From positions 13,317 through 77,316 of the forward strand of contig JBIIEQ010000003.1 of the NCBI GenBank assembly GCA_044237765.1: 64,000 nucleotides of DNA. The letters are read 5' to 3'. The translations under genes and the position numbers were made by a program. Every line of letters begins with the position of its first letter. Position 1 is the first letter of the stretch. Below, one piece after another: positions 25,980 to 35,388 of this stretch. Origin of the DNA: UBA6136 sp044237765 (lineage in GTDB: Bacteria > Pseudomonadota > Gammaproteobacteria > Methylococcales > Methylococcaceae). The notes beneath the pieces were generated by a model, which was not told the DNA's origin, did no database searches, and saw nothing but the letters and a program-made list of their open reading frames with translations.

Positions 25980-27290
25980 CTATCCCAGCGTTTCCATTCG
26001 TATCCGCTTGACCGATCCACCGATGGTGGGCAGTGCTTCGATGCGGGCAATCGCCTGATCCATGTCATGCTCGCGCACTTTGTGGGTCAGTAGGATCACG
26101 GGCAGCTGAGACTCACCGGGCGGCGGTTCCTTCTGCAGGATTGCTTCGATGCTGATGCCCAGGTCGGCAAGGATGCGAGTGACATCGGCCAGCACACCCG
26201 GCTGGTCGCTGGCGCTGAGACGCAGGTAATAGGCAGTTTCGACCTCGCTGATCGGCAGGATCGGCATGTCCGCGATGGCGCCCGGCTGAAAGGCCAGGTG
26301 AGGTACTCGGTTTTCGGGGTCCGAGGTCAGTGTGCGCACGACGTCGATGATGTCCGCTACCACGGAGGAGGCGGTGGGTTCAGCACCGGCGCCCGCGCCG
26401 TAATAAAGCGTTGGTCCGACGGCGTCGCCCTTCACCAGCACGGCATTCATGACGCCGTCGACGTTGGCAATCAGCCGTCGCTCCGGGATCAAAGTGGGAT
26501 GAATGCGCAGTTCGATACCGTTGCCGGCGCGTCGGGCAATGCCCAGCAGCTTGATTCGGTAGCCGAGCGCCTCGGCGTAGTTCACATCCATGGCGGTGAT
26601 ACCGGTGATGCCCTCGACGTAAACCTTGTCGAATTGCAGCGGGATACCGAACGCGATGGAGGCCAGAATGGTGAGCTTGTGCGCCGCGTCGATGCCCTCG
26701 ATATCAAAGGTGGGGTCGGCCTCGGCATAGCCCAGCATCTGGGCTTCGCTCAGCACATCGGCAAAGTCTCGGCCCTTGTCGCGCATCTCCGTTAGGATGA
26801 AGTTGCAGGTACCGTTAATGATGCCGGCCAGCCACTCAACGGTATTGCCGGCCAGACCCTCGCGGATGGCTTTGATGATGGGTATGCCACCCGCCACGGC
26901 GGCCTCGAAGGCTACCATCAGGCTTTTTTCGCGGGCCTTGGCAAAAATTTCGTTGCCATACAGGGCGATCAGCGCCTTGTTGGCGGTGACGACATGCTTG
27001 CCGTTTTCCAGTGCGGCCAGGACCAGTTCCTTGGCCGGACTGAGTCCGCCGATCAGCTCGACGATGATGTCGATGTCGGGATCGTTGACGATGTCGAAGG
27101 AGTCGGTCGTCAGCCGGATGCCTTGCGTGTCGCAGAGGCGGGCGCGGCTGAGGTCGCGAGCCGACGCAGCGCGTATCTGAATGTCGCGGCCGGCGCGGCG
27201 GGTGATCTCGCTGGCATTGCGCTTGAGAACGCTGACGGTTCCGCCGCCTACGGTCCCGAGTCCCAACAGGCCGATATTTACGGGTTTCAA
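25980..27290 (-). CDS. hom: Homoserine dehydrogenase
   Basis: A 436-residue enzyme that reduces aspartate semialdehyde to homoserine. It has an N-terminal NAD(P) site (KPVNIGLLGLGTVGGGTV), a catalytic domain (VTANKALIA, GIINGTCNFILTEM, GYAEADPTFDIEG) and a C-terminal ACT domain (YYLRLSASDQPGVLADVTRI) that normally senses threonine. The likely start is a TTG at 27290, eight bases after GAGGA on the minus strand. No ATG or GTG fits the N-terminus. It sits between alaC and thrC. Confidence 0.95.
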   Translation of the reverse strand: MKPVNIGLLGLGTVGGGTVSVLKRNASEITRRAGRDIQIRAASARDLSRARLCDTQGIRLTTDSFDIVNDPDIDIIVELIGGLSPAKELVLAALENGKHVVTANKALIALYGNEIFAKAREKSLMVAFEAAVAGGIPIIKAIREGLAGNTVEWLAGIINGTCNFILTEMRDKGRDFADVLSEAQMLGYAEADPTFDIEGIDAAHKLTILASIAFGIPLQFDKVYVEGITGITAMDVNYAEALGYRIKLLGIARRAGNGIELRIHPTLIPERRLIANVDGVMNAVLVKGDAVGPTLYYGAGAGAEPTASSVVADIIDVVRTLTSDPENRVPHLAFQPGAIADMPILPISEVETAYYLRLSASDQPGVLADVTRILADLGISIEAILQKEPPPGESQLPVILLTHKVREHDMDQAIARIEALPTIGGSVKRIRMETLG

Positions 27291-27337
27291 AGGGTTATCC
27301 TCATGGGTTTCCTGCCTTGTGCGGCAGGCGGTGTCGA

Positions 27338-28522
27338 TCAGAATGCGCTGTCCTTGCGCATCATGTTCTTGATCCCGCGCACGGCCTGGCGGGTCCGATG
27401 TTCGTTTTCGATCAGGCTGAAACGCACGTGATCGTCGCCAAATTCGCCAAAGCCGATCCCTGGCGAGACGGCGACCTGGGCTTCCAGCAACATTTTCTTG
27501 GCGAATTCCAGCGAACCGAGGTGCCGGTACTGCTCGGGAATGGGCGCCCACATGAACATGGTGGCCTTGGGTTTCTCGATCTCCCAGCCAATGCTGTGCA
27601 ACGAGGACCAGAGCACGTCCCGCCGTCCGCGGTAGATGTCGCAGATTTCCTGGACACAGTCCTGTGGCCCTTCCAATGCCGTGATGGCGGCGACCTGGAT
27701 GGGTGCGAAAGTGCCGTAGTCGAGATAGGACTTGATGCGGCCGAGCGCAGCAACCAATTCGCGGTTGCCGCACATGAACCCGACGCGCCAGCCGGGCATG
27801 TTGTAGCTTTTGGACAGGGTAAAGAATTCCACCGCGACATCGGTAGCCCCGGGTACCTGGAGGATGGAGGGAGCGACGTAACCGTCGAAGACGATGTCCG
27901 CGTAGGCGATATCGTGCACCACCCAAATCTTGTACTCGCGGGCCAGGGCAATGACTTTCTCGAAGAACTCCAGATCTACGCATTGCGTGGTCGGGTTGCC
28001 CGGAAAGTTCAGCACGAGCATTTTCGGTTTTGGCCAGGACGTCTTGATGGCCTTTTCCAGTTCCTCGAAGAAGTCCACGTCTGGGGTCAACGGGACATGG
28101 CGCACATCCGCACCGGCGAGCACGAAGCCGTAGGGGTGGATCGGATAGGCCGGATTGGGCACGAGGGCAGCGTCACCCGGCCCCATGGTGGCCATGGCCA
28201 GGTGTGCGAGACCTTCCTTCGAGCCGATGGTGACAATGGCCTGAGAGTCCGGATCAAGCTCCACGCCGAAACGGCGCTCGTACCAGCCGCAAATGGCCTT
28301 GCGCAGGCGGATGATGCCCTTGGAAACCGAATAGCGGTGGGCCGTCCCTTTTTGGGAGACTTCGATCAGCTTGTCGACGATGTGCTGCGGCGTGGCGCGA
28401 TCCGGGTTGCCCATGCCGAAATCGATGATGTCGACCCCGTCTGCCCGCTGCTTGGCCTTGAGCTCGTTGACGATATTGAATACGTAGGGCGGCAGCCGTT
28501 TGATGCGTTGGAATTCTTCCAT
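27338..28522 (-). CDS. alaC: Alanine transaminase (AlaC-type aminotransferase)
   Basis: A 394-residue class I PLP aminotransferase that forms alanine from pyruvate and glutamate. It has the N-terminus RIKRLPPYVFNIVNELK typical of AlaC, the substrate region DFGMGNPDRATP, and the PLP lysine in TLSKSYNMPGWRVGFM. It lies directly upstream of hom and thrC, a frequent gammaproteobacterial arrangement for pyruvate- and aspartate-derived amino acids. An aspartate-type aminotransferase is the only real alternative. Confidence 0.93.
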   Translation of the reverse strand: MEEFQRIKRLPPYVFNIVNELKAKQRADGVDIIDFGMGNPDRATPQHIVDKLIEVSQKGTAHRYSVSKGIIRLRKAICGWYERRFGVELDPDSQAIVTIGSKEGLAHLAMATMGPGDAALVPNPAYPIHPYGFVLAGADVRHVPLTPDVDFFEELEKAIKTSWPKPKMLVLNFPGNPTTQCVDLEFFEKVIALAREYKIWVVHDIAYADIVFDGYVAPSILQVPGATDVAVEFFTLSKSYNMPGWRVGFMCGNRELVAALGRIKSYLDYGTFAPIQVAAITALEGPQDCVQEICDIYRGRRDVLWSSLHSIGWEIEKPKATMFMWAPIPEQYRHLGSLEFAKKMLLEAQVAVSPGIGFGEFGDDHVRFSLIENEHRTRQAVRGIKNMMRKDSAF

Positions 28523-28721
28523 CCTGGACTCGGAGATTTTATGGCTGATGGGTGCGAGGGTTCGCGGGCAAGCGTGTAAAAGTACCGAGGCACTTGGATA
28601 CTGTCAACGGCAATGCCGAACTCTATTCAGCCGTTGGGCTACGGCAAGGTTTCAATGCGCTAGGTTGGGCTCTTCGTGCGGCTATGGGAAACTGCCCCTT
28701 TTGGTGAACGGGTTCTCTTGT

Positions 28722-29531
28722 ATGTCTCCTCATCCCCCGGTTGTGTTGTGTCTGTCGGGTCATGATCCCACCGGCGGTGCCGGTCTTCAGGCGGATATCG
28801 AGACGCTGCGGGCTTGCGGTTGCCATCCTGCCACCATTGTCACCGCCCTGACGACGCAGGATACCGGCGATGTGAAACAGGTTTATCCGCAAAATCCGGA
28901 GAACTTTCTCGCTCAAGCGCGCTGTTTGATGGCGGATCTGCCCGTCACGGTAGTCAAAATTGGTCTGCTGGGAAGCGCCGACATGGCTGAGGCTGTGGTA
29001 ACCCTTCTGGATGAGGCAGGACACCTGCCTGTGGTACTGGACCCGATTCTGGCGGCGGGAGGTGGTCATCCTCTGGCCAGCGAGCAGTTGATGCGGGTCT
29101 TGGTGTCCTACGTAATACCCCGATCAACGGTGGTGACGCCCAACACACCGGAAGCGAGGCGATTGAGCGGCCGACAGGAGCCCGATGACTGTGCCCTGGC
29201 GCTGAGAGCGATGGGATGCCCGCATGTTGTGCTGACCGGAACCCATGAGGATGGGAAAGAAGTGGTAAACCGTTGGTACAGCGAAGCAGGTCGGGTTGAT
29301 GGTCGGTGGCCGCGCTTGCGCGAAAGTTATCATGGCTCCGGCTGTACGCTGGCCTCGGCGCTGGCTGCCGGGCTGGCGCAGGGCATGCCGATGGCCGAGG
29401 CGGTGGCCTCGGCGCAAAGGTTCACCTGGGAGGCGTTACGCAACGGCTACTCGGTAGGTCGCGGTCAGCGCCTGCCGCGGCGTTGCTTGAACTCCAGCAC
29501 GATGAAATCAACTTGGAACACACAGCAATGA
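28722..29531 (+). CDS. thiD: Hydroxymethylpyrimidine (phosphomethylpyrimidine) kinase
   Basis: A 269-residue ribokinase-fold enzyme that phosphorylates HMP and HMP-P in thiamine synthesis. CLSGHDPTGGAGLQADIETL at the N-terminus and the catalytic anion hole YHGSGCTLASALAAGLAQG are clear. The final ~20 residues (LPRRCLNSSTMKSTWNTQQ) are unlike the family and may be a run-on tail. No thiE or other thiamine gene is adjacent. The stop overlaps the next start by four bases. Confidence 0.92.
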   Translation: MSPHPPVVLCLSGHDPTGGAGLQADIETLRACGCHPATIVTALTTQDTGDVKQVYPQNPENFLAQARCLMADLPVTVVKIGLLGSADMAEAVVTLLDEAGHLPVVLDPILAAGGGHPLASEQLMRVLVSYVIPRSTVVTPNTPEARRLSGRQEPDDCALALRAMGCPHVVLTGTHEDGKEVVNRWYSEAGRVDGRWPRLRESYHGSGCTLASALAAGLAQGMPMAEAVASAQRFTWEALRNGYSVGRGQRLPRRCLNSSTMKSTWNTQQ

Positions 29532-30295
29532 GTTTAAGCCGCGATGTTCTGAATCAATTTTTTGAGCAATTGCTCAATGTGGGTCAATTTAAAGATTATG
29601 GCCCCAACGGAATGCAAGTCGAGGGTGCGGAATGGATCACGCGGATCGCTTTTGCGGTCTCGGCGACAGCGCACTCGATTCAAGTGGCGGCCGATCGTGG
29701 GGCGCAGGCATTGGTTGTGCATCATGGGCTGTTCTGGTCATTTCACGGCCCCAAAACCCTGACCGGGCCCTTTGCTCGACGGGTTTTTCCCTTGGTGCGC
29801 CACGACATCAACCTGTTTGCCTACCATCTTCCCCTGGATGCGCACATCGAAATAGGCAATGCAGCGAGCCTTGCCAACAAGCTGGGGCTGACCGGGCTTG
29901 CAGCCTTCGGCGACCACCAGGGCAGCCCGACCGGGGTGCGCGGATGCCTGACACCGGCGTTGTGTGCGGGGGAATTGCAGTATCGTCTGGCCGAGGTGCT
30001 TGACCATCCCGTGATGTTGGCGACTCCAGATCCGAGTTGGCCGGTGAGCCAGGTCGGCATCATTACCGGAGGGGCTAATCGTGACTGGGTGCTAGCCGTT
30101 CGTGCCGGTTTGGACGCTTACATCACGGGTGAGATGAGTGAGCATGATTGGCATGAAAGCCAGGAAGCAGGGTTGCACATGTTGGCGGGCGGTCATCATG
30201 CAACCGAGCAGTTTGGAATTCAGGCCCTCATGGCGCGTGCCCTGGATCGCTTTGACGTCGAGTGTTTTTTCATACCCAGCGAGAATCCGGCATGA
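29528..30295 (+). CDS. Nif3-like dinuclear metal center protein
   Basis: A 255-residue protein of the Nif3/YbgI family, often annotated as GTP cyclohydrolase I type 2 homolog. Metal-binding motifs are VVHHGLFW, FAYHLPLDAH and GGHHATEQFG. The GTP cyclohydrolase activity suggested for some members is not general, so the function should be left open. Translation is probably coupled to thiD through an ATGA overlap. Confidence 0.9.
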   Translation: MSLSRDVLNQFFEQLLNVGQFKDYGPNGMQVEGAEWITRIAFAVSATAHSIQVAADRGAQALVVHHGLFWSFHGPKTLTGPFARRVFPLVRHDINLFAYHLPLDAHIEIGNAASLANKLGLTGLAAFGDHQGSPTGVRGCLTPALCAGELQYRLAEVLDHPVMLATPDPSWPVSQVGIITGGANRDWVLAVRAGLDAYITGEMSEHDWHESQEAGLHMLAGGHHATEQFGIQALMARALDRFDVECFFIPSENPA

Positions 30296-30347
30296 ATCAC
30301 CCCCACCATAGGCTGCGCTTTGTCTTGGCGCGGTTGGGACGCTGAAG

Positions 30348-30884
30348 ATGTCGATCAACTGGCCGGATGTGACATTCGAGCCGGCTGGGCTGGACGATGT
30401 CAGTGCGATCGCGGCGATGGCGGATAATATTTCCCGTCAGCATTATCTGCCCGATGTGCTCACGGAGAGTCAACTCGCCAGTTTCGGCCCTTTGGCCTAT
30501 GCACCCGAGGTGTTGAGCGCCCAGATGCAGTCGGATGTCCGCTTTGAGTGGATTTTGCACTCGAGTCGGCGTGTCGGCTTTCTGGCTTATGCCGCGCGCG
30601 ACGGAGGAGAGCGCTTGAATCTTGGAAAGCTGTATCTGCAGCCGGCCTGCCACGGGCTGGGCATCGGTCAGGTGGCCTTGCGGCGGGTTCAGAACATCGC
30701 GGAGCAGCTGGGGGCTCGGGAAATCTATCTGTATGTGTTTCGCAAGAATGGCAAGGCCATCAGGGCTTACCAGCGGGCCGGTTTTATGATCGATCGGGCG
30801 GAGTTGACCCCGTGCGGTAACGGATTTTGTTTCGACGATTATGTGATGGTGTACCGCTTGAAGCCGGATGATGGTCGGCTTTGA
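30348..30884 (+). CDS. GNAT-family N-acetyltransferase
   Basis: A 178-residue cytoplasmic acetyltransferase. The acetyl-CoA motif is CHGLGIGQVALRRVQNIAEQ, preceded by the beta strand LGKLYLQPA and followed by IYLYVFRKNGKAIRAYQRAG, which is the standard GNAT order. The substrate cannot be told from sequence. It follows the Nif3-like gene by 52 bases in the same direction. Confidence 0.88.
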   Translation: MSINWPDVTFEPAGLDDVSAIAAMADNISRQHYLPDVLTESQLASFGPLAYAPEVLSAQMQSDVRFEWILHSSRRVGFLAYAARDGGERLNLGKLYLQPACHGLGIGQVALRRVQNIAEQLGAREIYLYVFRKNGKAIRAYQRAGFMIDRAELTPCGNGFCFDDYVMVYRLKPDDGRL

Positions 30885-30932
30885 CAGGAAAGTCAGGGCG
30901 ACCCGAGCCGCCCTGACATCGTTCCAGTTCGA

Positions 30933-31400
30933 TCAATGCGCAGCGGGGGCGGGCGCCTGACCGGCAGGGGCAGCCGGTGCAGCCGGTGCAGTGCCGTGCT
31001 GCATATTGCCCATGCCACCGGCGTTCCCGCCATGCTGCATGCCTTGCATTCCGCCCTTGTTCTTCATCATTTCCTGCATGTGCTGCTGCATCATCATGTG
31101 ATGCAGCTTTTCATGTTCCTTCATCAGTTCGAGCTGTTCGGCCTTGAGACGATCCTTTTCCTTCGGGTCGGTCGCTGCAAGGATCTTGCTGGACAGTTCG
31201 TGCATTTTCAGGAGATGTTCCTGCATCTGCTTCAATCTATCCTCGTTCATCATCATGCCACCCATCATGCCCGCGCCCATTCCGCCCATTTGATGGCCGC
31301 CGTTGGGTGATGCGGGTTTAGGCGCTTCTTCGGCTTGAATCACAGGCAGGTAGGTAGCGGTAGCCAACACGGCTGCATTGATCAGATTCTTAAGTTTCAT
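30933..31400 (-). CDS. Periplasmic Met/His-rich protein
   Basis: A 155-residue exported protein with signal MKLKNLINAAVLATATYLPV and predicted cleavage after IQA. The mature protein is dominated by Met, His and Gly (GGMGAGMMGGMMMNED, then HHMMMQQHMQEMM), has a charged helix in the middle (about 65-95), and ends in an Ala/Pro tail. Methionine-rich clusters of this kind bind Cu(I) in other periplasmic proteins, so copper handling is plausible but unproven. A strong AAGGAG precedes the start. It lies 79 bases downstream of gspD. Confidence 0.7.
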   Translation of the reverse strand: MKLKNLINAAVLATATYLPVIQAEEAPKPASPNGGHQMGGMGAGMMGGMMMNEDRLKQMQEHLLKMHELSSKILAATDPKEKDRLKAEQLELMKEHEKLHHMMMQQHMQEMMKNKGGMQGMQHGGNAGGMGNMQHGTAPAAPAAPAGQAPAPAAH

Positions 31401-31479
31401 GGCGATCTCCTTGGTTATTGTTATCTCGTGGTCTTGTCGATCACGGAAGAGCTTAACAGACCCTGCGAGCGATCATGGT

Positions 31480-33900
31480 TCAGGGCGCATAGCCGCCGTT
31501 TCCGATGTTGATGTTGGAGGGGCCCGGATCATAAAGACCGGTCAGTTTGCGTCGGAACTCATTGGAAATTTCACGCCCTTTCACTTGACTGTCGACGATG
31601 CGCGGGGTTAGCAGCACAACAAGCTCGCTGCGGGTGGAGGCCATGTTGGTGCTGCCAAATAGATCGCCAATGATGGGCAGTTCGTAGAGCAAGGGTATCC
31701 CCGTCTTAGTATTGGCTGTGTTCTCCCTGATCAAGCCCCCAAGTACCAATGTATCCCCGTCCTGAACGGCGACTGTGCTCTTGATTTGACGTTGGGCAAT
31801 GGTGGGGGAGTTGATTTCAGTAGTGGAATCAGAGCCGGTCGTGGGCTTTGGCTTGACGTTGCTCACGGTCTGGATGATATCCATGTTGACCAGTCCACCC
31901 GAATTGACGCGTGGCCGGACGTTCAGCAGGACACCGGTGTCGCGATACTGAATGGCTTGGACAACATTATTCGTGTTGATGGTATTGGATACTGATCCGG
32001 TCAGGATGGGCACCTGATCACCGACGCGCATGGAGGCTTCCTGATTGTTCAGTACCATGACCGAGGGTGAGGACAGCATGTTGACTTTGCCTTTTACTGC
32101 CTCGGCGGTCAGCAGAATACGCAAATCCTTACCGGCCAGTACATAGCTGAAACCTGTGGCGCTGGCGCCAGCAATGGCGGCTTTTTCGGCGTAGTCAGCC
32201 AAGGGTTTTCCCAGGGACTCGGCCATCGAGCCCTGCTGGAAATACCATTTGATGCCGTATTTCAGGTCGTCGGTTAGTTCTACCTCGGCAATGGTGGCGT
32301 CGATGAGAACCTGTAACGGCAATACGTCCAGTTCCTTGATGACAGCTTCGATTTCCTTGTACTCCTGCGCCTTGGCGGTAATGATCAGGGCGTTGTTGGG
32401 TGGGTCGGCCACGATGCGGACATTCCCCAGGTTGGTAGCAGTGCTGCTTTGGGATTTGGAGCCGGATGTTCCGCGTCCAATGCCACCCCCAAATCCACTG
32501 CTGCCTCCAGTACTCCCACCGCCGAGTCCGCCTGAGGATCCACCGAAACCACTGCTGGAACTGCCTCCCAAACCACTCGAGGATCCGCCCAGGCTACCGG
32601 AGGAACCGCCCATGGAATTGGGTCCCATACTCGAGCCCAAACTGCCCGATGAGGAACCCATGCCCAAGTCGCCCGAGGTGCTGGACCCCAAGTCACCGGC
32701 GGAACTGGAGAACCCGCTGCCACCGGCACCCGGAACGGTAGAGCTGCTGGCGCCGATATTGCTGTCCTGGAAGCCGGGTCTAAGTGAGGCACGGCTGCCA
32801 CTCCCGCTGCCACCGCCAAAAATGTTACTGAGTGTTTTTGCGAGTTCCGTGGCGTCGACATTCTGCAGTCGGTAGACATGAATGCTTCCCATGCGGTGCG
32901 GGTTATAACGGTCCAGTCGACCGACCCAACTGGCGATCTCTTCGAGATAGCGGGGTTGCGGCGTGATGGCCATGATCGCATTCAGGCGGTCGATCGGCAT
33001 GACGCGCAGCAGACCGGCCAGTGGTCCCTTGGCGGTGTCGCCAAGAATTTTTTCGATTTCGGTCGCCACCAGGGCTGGCTCGACATTGGAAAGCGGGAAG
33101 ATTCCCACCGACATTCCTCGCATGAAGTCCACGTCGAAAAGTTGAATTGTCTCCAGGACACTGGACAGATTTTCGCCGCTGCCAGCCAGCCAGAGCATAT
33201 TGCGAGTGGTGTCTACTCGCACGATGGATTTCGGCGGCATCAAGGGTTCCAGGATTTTCTGCATTTCCTGCACGCCAACGTATCGCAGCGGTACCACGCG
33301 AAGTTGGTAACCCGTGGGTATACGTTGGCCGGGTAACCCCATGCGGGCACCGGGTGCTCCGGTCGCACCGGAAGCTTCCGGTTCGATGCGATAAATGCCG
33401 GAGCTATCCTTGATGAGCACGGCACCATTCAGTCTGAGCAAGGTTTCCAGGGTCGGGATGAGCTCATCGTCGGTCAGGGCTCGGGTGGTTTGCAGCGTGA
33501 CACGACCAGAAACTTTGGGGCTGATGACATAGTTGAGCTTCAGTGTCTCGTCGAGAATGGTTTTGGCGACTTCGTTCAAATCGGCGTCGTCGAAGTTCAG
33601 CGTGTACTTGCCCTCGCGGTGTCCGCGCGTAGCGGTGGCCGGCGCCGCCCCGACGGTAGCTCCACCCCTGCCCAGGAGATTGCCCGAGGCCGGGTAGAAT
33701 TCCGGGGGCTGAACGGGTTTGGAGCCCAGCGGCTCACTTTGAATAGGGCGTGAGTCGAGTGCTTTGTTGTGAAGGGATTCAATCCGCAAATTGGCCGGAA
33801 TTGGCGGGCGCTTGATGGCCTCTGGCGCAAGTGATTCACAGCCGGACAAGATCAGGGCCAGGGATAGAGGCAGAACAGCGAATCGTTTCGTCGTGCGCAT
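31480..33900 (-). CDS. gspD: Type II secretion secretin GspD with lipobox and Gly/Ser-rich insert
   Basis: An 806-residue outer-membrane channel of the T2SS. The N-terminus MRTTKRFAVLPLSLALILSGC is a lipoprotein signal with Cys21 as lipidation site, unusual for GspD. Then come N0 (YTLNFDDADLNEVAKTI), N1 and N2, a low-complexity Gly/Ser insert (about residues 370-487), N3 (VRIVADPPNNALIITA) and the secretin core (VPILTGSVSN, VAVQDGDTLVLGGLIRE, LFGSTNMASTRSELVVLLTP). An ATG at 33924 would add eight residues before the signal. It is the last gene of the gspE-D operon. Confidence 0.95.
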   Translation of the reverse strand: MRTTKRFAVLPLSLALILSGCESLAPEAIKRPPIPANLRIESLHNKALDSRPIQSEPLGSKPVQPPEFYPASGNLLGRGGATVGAAPATATRGHREGKYTLNFDDADLNEVAKTILDETLKLNYVISPKVSGRVTLQTTRALTDDELIPTLETLLRLNGAVLIKDSSGIYRIEPEASGATGAPGARMGLPGQRIPTGYQLRVVPLRYVGVQEMQKILEPLMPPKSIVRVDTTRNMLWLAGSGENLSSVLETIQLFDVDFMRGMSVGIFPLSNVEPALVATEIEKILGDTAKGPLAGLLRVMPIDRLNAIMAITPQPRYLEEIASWVGRLDRYNPHRMGSIHVYRLQNVDATELAKTLSNIFGGGSGSGSRASLRPGFQDSNIGASSSTVPGAGGSGFSSSAGDLGSSTSGDLGMGSSSGSLGSSMGPNSMGGSSGSLGGSSSGLGGSSSSGFGGSSGGLGGGSTGGSSGFGGGIGRGTSGSKSQSSTATNLGNVRIVADPPNNALIITAKAQEYKEIEAVIKELDVLPLQVLIDATIAEVELTDDLKYGIKWYFQQGSMAESLGKPLADYAEKAAIAGASATGFSYVLAGKDLRILLTAEAVKGKVNMLSSPSVMVLNNQEASMRVGDQVPILTGSVSNTINTNNVVQAIQYRDTGVLLNVRPRVNSGGLVNMDIIQTVSNVKPKPTTGSDSTTEINSPTIAQRQIKSTVAVQDGDTLVLGGLIRENTANTKTGIPLLYELPIIGDLFGSTNMASTRSELVVLLTPRIVDSQVKGREISNEFRRKLTGLYDPGPSNINIGNGGYAP

Positions 33901-34024
33901 GGTGGAATTCTTGACTAGCGGCATCGTATTAACCTGAAAAATGGAACTCCCAATCCATTAGCGGAAAAGGCGAGGATAAGTTGTCTGGCGGTGTTTTCCG
34001 CCAGGCTCGGGCCAATCCAAAAGC

Positions 34025-34762
34025 TCATTGCCCCATATCTCCCATGTCATTCATATCTTCGTTGCCGCTCTCCTCGGGGGGGGCTTCGCCCATGTCATCC
34101 GGAATTTCAACCGGTTCCTCTGGAATGGGGGGTGGTGCAGGCACGGCACCCCGCGATGGCCTCGGACTGGCTGGCCGGACCGGCTGAGGAGGAGGTACAT
34201 TGGGTGGCGCCATAGCCGGAGTCCCGGTCGGGGATGGAGATGCACCTTTCGCTGGCTTCTTGAGCAGCGATAGATCCTCCTTGAATTCTCCCTGTTCGAT
34301 CAGGAGTCGGTCCGGTTTGATGTCTGTGATTTGCCAACCGTCCAGGGAGTCCTTTACCTTCAGACGCTTGTACTTCCCTTTGGCATCGGCAATCAGTGCC
34401 ATCCGGCCCTCGGGAGTCGACAGGATGCCCATGACCTTGAAATTGACCGGGGTTGCCTTTTCCGGTGGCGGTGGTGGCGGCGGTGTTGGTGGCTCTTCGG
34501 ATTTTGGAGGAGGTGGACGACGAGACTCCATAAACAGCGGTCTCTCGACCATCTGCTGGTATTCGCTGACGCCGGGAATCGCAAACTTGTCGGGCGTCAA
34601 GCCGGTCTCGGGCGCAGTGATGGTGGCCGTGTTTTCTGCGAGTCCCTTGCCAGAAGGTTTCTTGAGGAGATGCAGCCATTCACCCGTGAGCAAGGCGCCA
34701 AGCGAAGAAGTCAGGATCAGCAAGATCCCGGTCAGAAAAAAAGGACGCAATCGCTGGCTCAT
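34025..34762 (-). CDS. Type II secretion inner-membrane protein, GspC/GspN-like
   Basis: A 245-residue protein with one N-terminal membrane helix (FFLTGILLILTSSLGALL), a Pro-rich linker, an HR-like domain (about 105-165, VNFKVMGILSTPEGRMALIA, then LDGWQITDIKPDRLLIEQG), a second Pro-rich region and an acidic tail. The HR domain is what GspC uses to contact the N0 domain of GspD. It sits directly before gspD. GspC and the related GspN/PilP-like proteins cannot be told apart with certainty here. No PDZ domain is seen. Confidence 0.75.
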   Translation of the reverse strand: MSQRLRPFFLTGILLILTSSLGALLTGEWLHLLKKPSGKGLAENTATITAPETGLTPDKFAIPGVSEYQQMVERPLFMESRRPPPPKSEEPPTPPPPPPPEKATPVNFKVMGILSTPEGRMALIADAKGKYKRLKVKDSLDGWQITDIKPDRLLIEQGEFKEDLSLLKKPAKGASPSPTGTPAMAPPNVPPPQPVRPASPRPSRGAVPAPPPIPEEPVEIPDDMGEAPPEESGNEDMNDMGDMGQ

Positions 34763-34764
34763 GG

Positions 34765-35388
34765 TCAGGGTGCCTGCATGTACCCAGCCACATCGAAATC
34801 CACGCTCAGACGATCCTCGATCACCGGATTCTTGTCTCTGGGATTGCGGGGCATTCGGATTGGACGAATATTCAAATTCTCGATAAAGAGGTAGGGCTTA
34901 CCAGACTCAAAGCTTTGAAGTACCTGGCGTAGCACACCTGAGCTCCCGGTCATCCGGATTTTCACACCCACCCGCACGGCGTTTTCTTCATTTCTCTCGG
35001 GGATTACCTGGGTGCTCGATAGCTCCCCTCCCGCCTCGCTGACCACTTGTTTGATCCGTGTCTGCAACTCTGCTGAGGCCAGTGCAGCGGTATTGGTGGG
35101 CATGAAGGCATCGTTCTGCTTGGCCAGTGCCCTGATCTGTTCCAGCCGCTGAGCCAATGCCTCTCTTCCGCTGGCGACCTGCTGTAGGTGTTGCAGCTTG
35201 AAGCGCAGGTCATCCACTGTTTCCTGATATTCCTGTTTGACACCCATGAGCGGGTAGATCACGGCAAAGTAGCCCAGCAGTAGGACCAGCATGAGTAGCC
35301 CAATCGCGCTCAACCGAGAGGTATTAAAGGTGATGGGCTGGCTGAGCTTTTTACTGAGGGCTTTCAGAGAACCTCCCGTTGACGACAT
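34765..35388 (-). CDS. gspM: Type II secretion protein GspM
   Basis: A 207-residue bitopic inner-membrane protein. It has an N-terminal cytoplasmic tail, one helix (LLMLVLLLGYFAVIYPLM), a coiled-coil segment (YQETVDDLRFKLQHLQQVA), and a periplasmic ferredoxin-like domain ending near DFDVAGYM. It partners GspL in the assembly platform. It overlaps gspL by 38 bases and is followed by the GspC-like gene after two bases. It resembles the GspMb branch. Confidence 0.85.
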   Translation of the reverse strand: MSSTGGSLKALSKKLSQPITFNTSRLSAIGLLMLVLLLGYFAVIYPLMGVKQEYQETVDDLRFKLQHLQQVASGREALAQRLEQIRALAKQNDAFMPTNTAALASAELQTRIKQVVSEAGGELSSTQVIPERNEENAVRVGVKIRMTGSSGVLRQVLQSFESGKPYLFIENLNIRPIRMPRNPRDKNPVIEDRLSVDFDVAGYMQAP

